Below, piece after piece: positions 3,708-5,493 of a stretch of DNA of 5,493 nucleotides. Positions within the stretch are counted from its first letter, which is position 1, and the number at the start of each line of letters is the position of its first letter. The position numbers and the translations under genes are program-made. The notes beneath the pieces are model-generated. The model had not been told where the DNA came from. It made no database searches and worked only from the letters and a program-made list of their open reading frames with translations. Origin of the DNA: Gammaproteobacteria bacterium (GTDB lineage: Bacteria; Pseudomonadota; Gammaproteobacteria; Chromatiales; Chromatiaceae); assembly GCA_030620735.1 (NCBI GenBank), contig JAUXDV010000139.1:1-5493 (forward strand). Reading direction: 5' to 3'.

Positions 3708-5019
3708 CTTGCGCCTGTTCTGAACCACCGACCTGTACAATAACAAAGTGATCCGGGTTGACGCGGCGGCTGAATGCATCGCGTATCTGTTTCGCAGTCA
3801 CAGCAGTAATCTTCCCCACGAATGTATTGAGATGATCCAGCGGATAGTCGTAAAAACCCATCATCGCAAGATACTCGACAATTTTGCTGTTGGAGGAGAT
3901 ACGCAGTGGAAAACCACCGGTGATATTGCGTATAGAGGCGATCAGGCGCTTTTGCGTGGGACCATCCTTGATGAAATCACGCAGCGTCTGTTTCATCACC
4001 TTCAGCGTCTTTTGCGACTGCTCATTGCGCGTCTGCGCACTGAACAGGTAGGGGCCCTTGCCGCGCATCGGGATAAAGTGGCTGCTGACGCTGTAGGCAA
4101 GTCCGCGCTTCTCGCGAACCTCTTCACCCAGCATGGAGACCAGACCGCTGCCACCAAGCATGTGATTGCCAACATAGAGCGCATAGAAATCTTCATCCAG
4201 GCGCGCCATTACGGGTTGTCCAAAAAGCAGGTGGGTCTGACTTGAGGGAAATTCGATACGCTTTTCCACGCCCTTGCCGGATACCTTGACCTCTGCTAGA
4301 GGCTGCGGTTTCTCCCCCGCAGCAACATTTGTCATCAGGCGTTCCGCGATCTCCCCGGCCTGTTTGCGGTCGACCGCGCCGACAATCGCAATGACTGCGT
4401 TGTTTCCCACGTAATGCTGTTTGTACCAGGCGGTAATCTCCTCCCTGGTGATGGCTTTGATACTCTCGCTATCTCCCATGGAGTTATGGGCATAAGGGTG
4501 ATCACCATAGAGTTGTTGATAGAAGGCGATCGAGGCGGTGCTGGATGGCGACTCTTTCTGCTTCTCCAGAGCCACATAGACCTGCTTCTTGCGCCGCTCG
4601 ATCGCCTCCTCGGGAAAAGATGGCGTCGAAAGCACCTTTTCCAGGGTTTCAAGACTCGAATCCAGAACCTCGGCATCGACAAGTGTGCGCAGCGAGATGA
4701 TACCCATGTCACGCAGCGAGGTCGTCGAGAAACTCGCGCCGACATCTTCAAAGCGCTCCGCAAGTTGATCTGCATTCCACTCGCCCGCCCCATCTGACAG
4801 CAACGAATTCGTGAGCGAGGCTATCCCGGGCCGGCCATTGTCGCGCGCACTGCCGGCGTCAAAAACCAGGCGCACATCGAGCATGGGGATCGAAGGCGCC
4901 TCGACGAACATCACCTTGGCACCATTGCTGGTATTCCAGCTCTTGATCAGCGGGCCTGCAAAAGCAGGAGTCGCTGACATCATCAAAATGAGTAGTAATA
5001 CGAGAACCCTAGTGAGCAT
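3685..5019 (-). CDS. M16 peptidase-like protein, non-catalytic partner subunit
   Basis: This 444-residue protein has a signal peptide (1-21, LVLLLILMMSATPAFA-G), so it acts in the periplasm or envelope. Residues about 25-230 form the first M16 domain and about 255-440 the second. The HxxEH zinc motif is absent: the aligned segment is G65-I-A-S-L-T-N-S, with S68, N71 and S72 in place of the H, E and H. It does keep the second-domain R and Y in KRGLAYS (R305, Y309), which in two-chain M16 enzymes bind the substrate end across from the zinc site. I infer that it pairs with the M16 protein encoded just upstream (5009-5493), which should carry the zinc. The start at 5019 has a strong GGGGGGAG site (5026-5033) and overlaps the upstream stop by 11 nt; the ATG at 5073 would put 18 polar residues before the signal peptide. 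Substrates are unknown. Confidence 0.93.
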   Translation of the reverse strand: MLTRVLVLLLILMMSATPAFAGPLIKSWNTSNGAKVMFVEAPSIPMLDVRLVFDAGSARDNGRPGIASLTNSLLSDGAGEWNADQLAERFEDVGASFSTTSLRDMGIISLRTLVDAEVLDSSLETLEKVLSTPSFPEEAIERRKKQVYVALEKQKESPSSTASIAFYQQLYGDHPYAHNSMGDSESIKAITREEITAWYKQHYVGNNAVIAIVGAVDRKQAGEIAERLMTNVAAGEKPQPLAEVKVSGKGVEKRIEFPSSQTHLLFGQPVMARLDEDFYALYVGNHMLGGSGLVSMLGEEVREKRGLAYSVSSHFIPMRGKGPYLFSAQTRNEQSQKTLKVMKQTLRDFIKDGPTQKRLIASIRNITGGFPLRISSNSKIVEYLAMMGFYDYPLDHLNTFVGKITAVTAKQIRDAFSRRVNPDHFVIVQVGGSEQAQDAAAAGK

Positions 5020-5493
5020 GAGCAGCTCCCCCCATCTGTTGTGCGCGCTGCTGTTTAAGCGTTTGCTCCTCATCCATTGGCTGCGGATCCAGCATCGCCA
5101 CCGTCCTGTTTTCGGCGACTAAATAGCGTTTTGCGACACTCTGGATCTGCTGCGGCGTTACTGCCTTGAGTTTATCGATTTCAGTGTCACTCATACGCCA
5201 GTCAAGACCAACTGTCTCCAGCTTCCCCAGCTGCATCGCCTGGTAGAAGAGAGAATCCCGTTCATAGACTTTCGAGGCAACTGTCTGTGTAATGATGCGT
5301 TTCAACTCTGACGCATCAACCGGTTCGTTTTTGAGCTTCTCTATCTCGGAGAGGAGCGCCTCTTCAAGCGCGGCAATCTCCTTGCCCTCGCCCGGTATTC
5401 CCTCAAAAATCATCATGGTGGAGAGCCGTGCATGCATGTTATAGCCAAGTCCGGCGCTGGCTGCGACACGCGAACCACGCACCAGTTCGCGGC
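5009..5493 (-). CDS. M16 zinc peptidase, C-terminal part only
   Basis: Only the last 161 or so residues are in the window; the gene continues past 5493. The visible part is the second half of the C-terminal M16 domain. It begins RELVRGSRVAASAGLGYNM and runs through the strand with MMIFEGIP. Next come a long Glu/Lys helix (EIAALEEALLSEIEKL), the typical T-Q-T-V-A-S-K segment, and KAVTPQQIQSVAKRYL, which is standard near the end of M16 proteins. The tail is polar and ends GGAAHAH. The HxxEH site would lie in the missing N-terminal half, so catalysis cannot be checked here. It is the first visible gene of the minus-strand operon and overlaps the partner gene by 11 nt, which fits translational coupling and equal amounts of two subunits. 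Confidence 0.88.
   Translation of the reverse strand, partial: RELVRGSRVAASAGLGYNMHARLSTMMIFEGIPGEGKEIAALEEALLSEIEKLKNEPVDASELKRIITQTVASKVYERDSLFYQAMQLGKLETVGLDWRMSDTEIDKLKAVTPQQIQSVAKRYLVAENRTVAMLDPQPMDEEQTLKQQRAQQMGGAAHAH

Noticed and set aside
3748..4245. 165-residue plus-strand ORF antisense to the M16 partner gene
   Set aside because: It is a shadow ORF; the M16 protein on the other strand has clear family motifs over the same bases.

Overview
The window looks like a piece of a gammaproteobacterial chromosome. The best evidence is the order on the minus strand: M16 peptidase, M16-like partner, rsmD. To my knowledge this pairing is common in gammaproteobacteria such as Pseudomonas. The DAHP synthase is also close to E. 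coli AroG. I cannot name the genus.

Layout. Positions 1-48 are the 3' part of a tRNA-Pro(CGG) gene on the plus strand, followed by its intrinsic terminator. Just beyond lie two exact 11-bp tandem repeats, a possible trace of an element that once used this tRNA. Positions 185-403 (+) encode a 72-residue lipoprotein, flanked by two copies of a terminator-like sequence of which only the second is intact. Positions 462-605 (-) encode a 47-residue membrane or exported protein with a good Shine-Dalgarno site, a Fur-like operator upstream and a strong terminator downstream. Positions 776-1153 (-) encode a 125-residue secreted protein with four cysteines and no family that I recognise. Positions 1345-2403 (+) encode a class I DAHP synthase, the first step of aromatic amino-acid synthesis. 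Convergent to it, 2505-2945 (-) encodes a small protein made of three Sel1 repeats.

The last block, all minus strand, is a tightly packed operon. It starts with an M16 peptidase whose N-terminus lies beyond position 5493. Next comes an M16 partner without the HxxEH zinc site, overlapping the first gene by 11 nt. Then comes rsmD (16S rRNA m2G966 methyltransferase), overlapping the second gene by 23 nt.

Repeats shape the non-coding space. A palindromic interspersed repeat fills the whole gap between aroG and the Sel1 gene, and both stop codons lie in its outer inverted repeats. A half copy of the same repeat lies upstream of the Sel1 gene. Directly against it is a different element with a perfect 31-bp inverted repeat that reaches into the 3' end of rsmD and supplies a basic C-terminal tail of about 23 residues.

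I find no CRISPR array, transposase, integrase or toxin-antitoxin pair, and no convincing new multi-gene system. The points most worth a second look are the repeat-derived tail of RsmD, the Fur-like small-protein unit and the repeat that ends two convergent genes.
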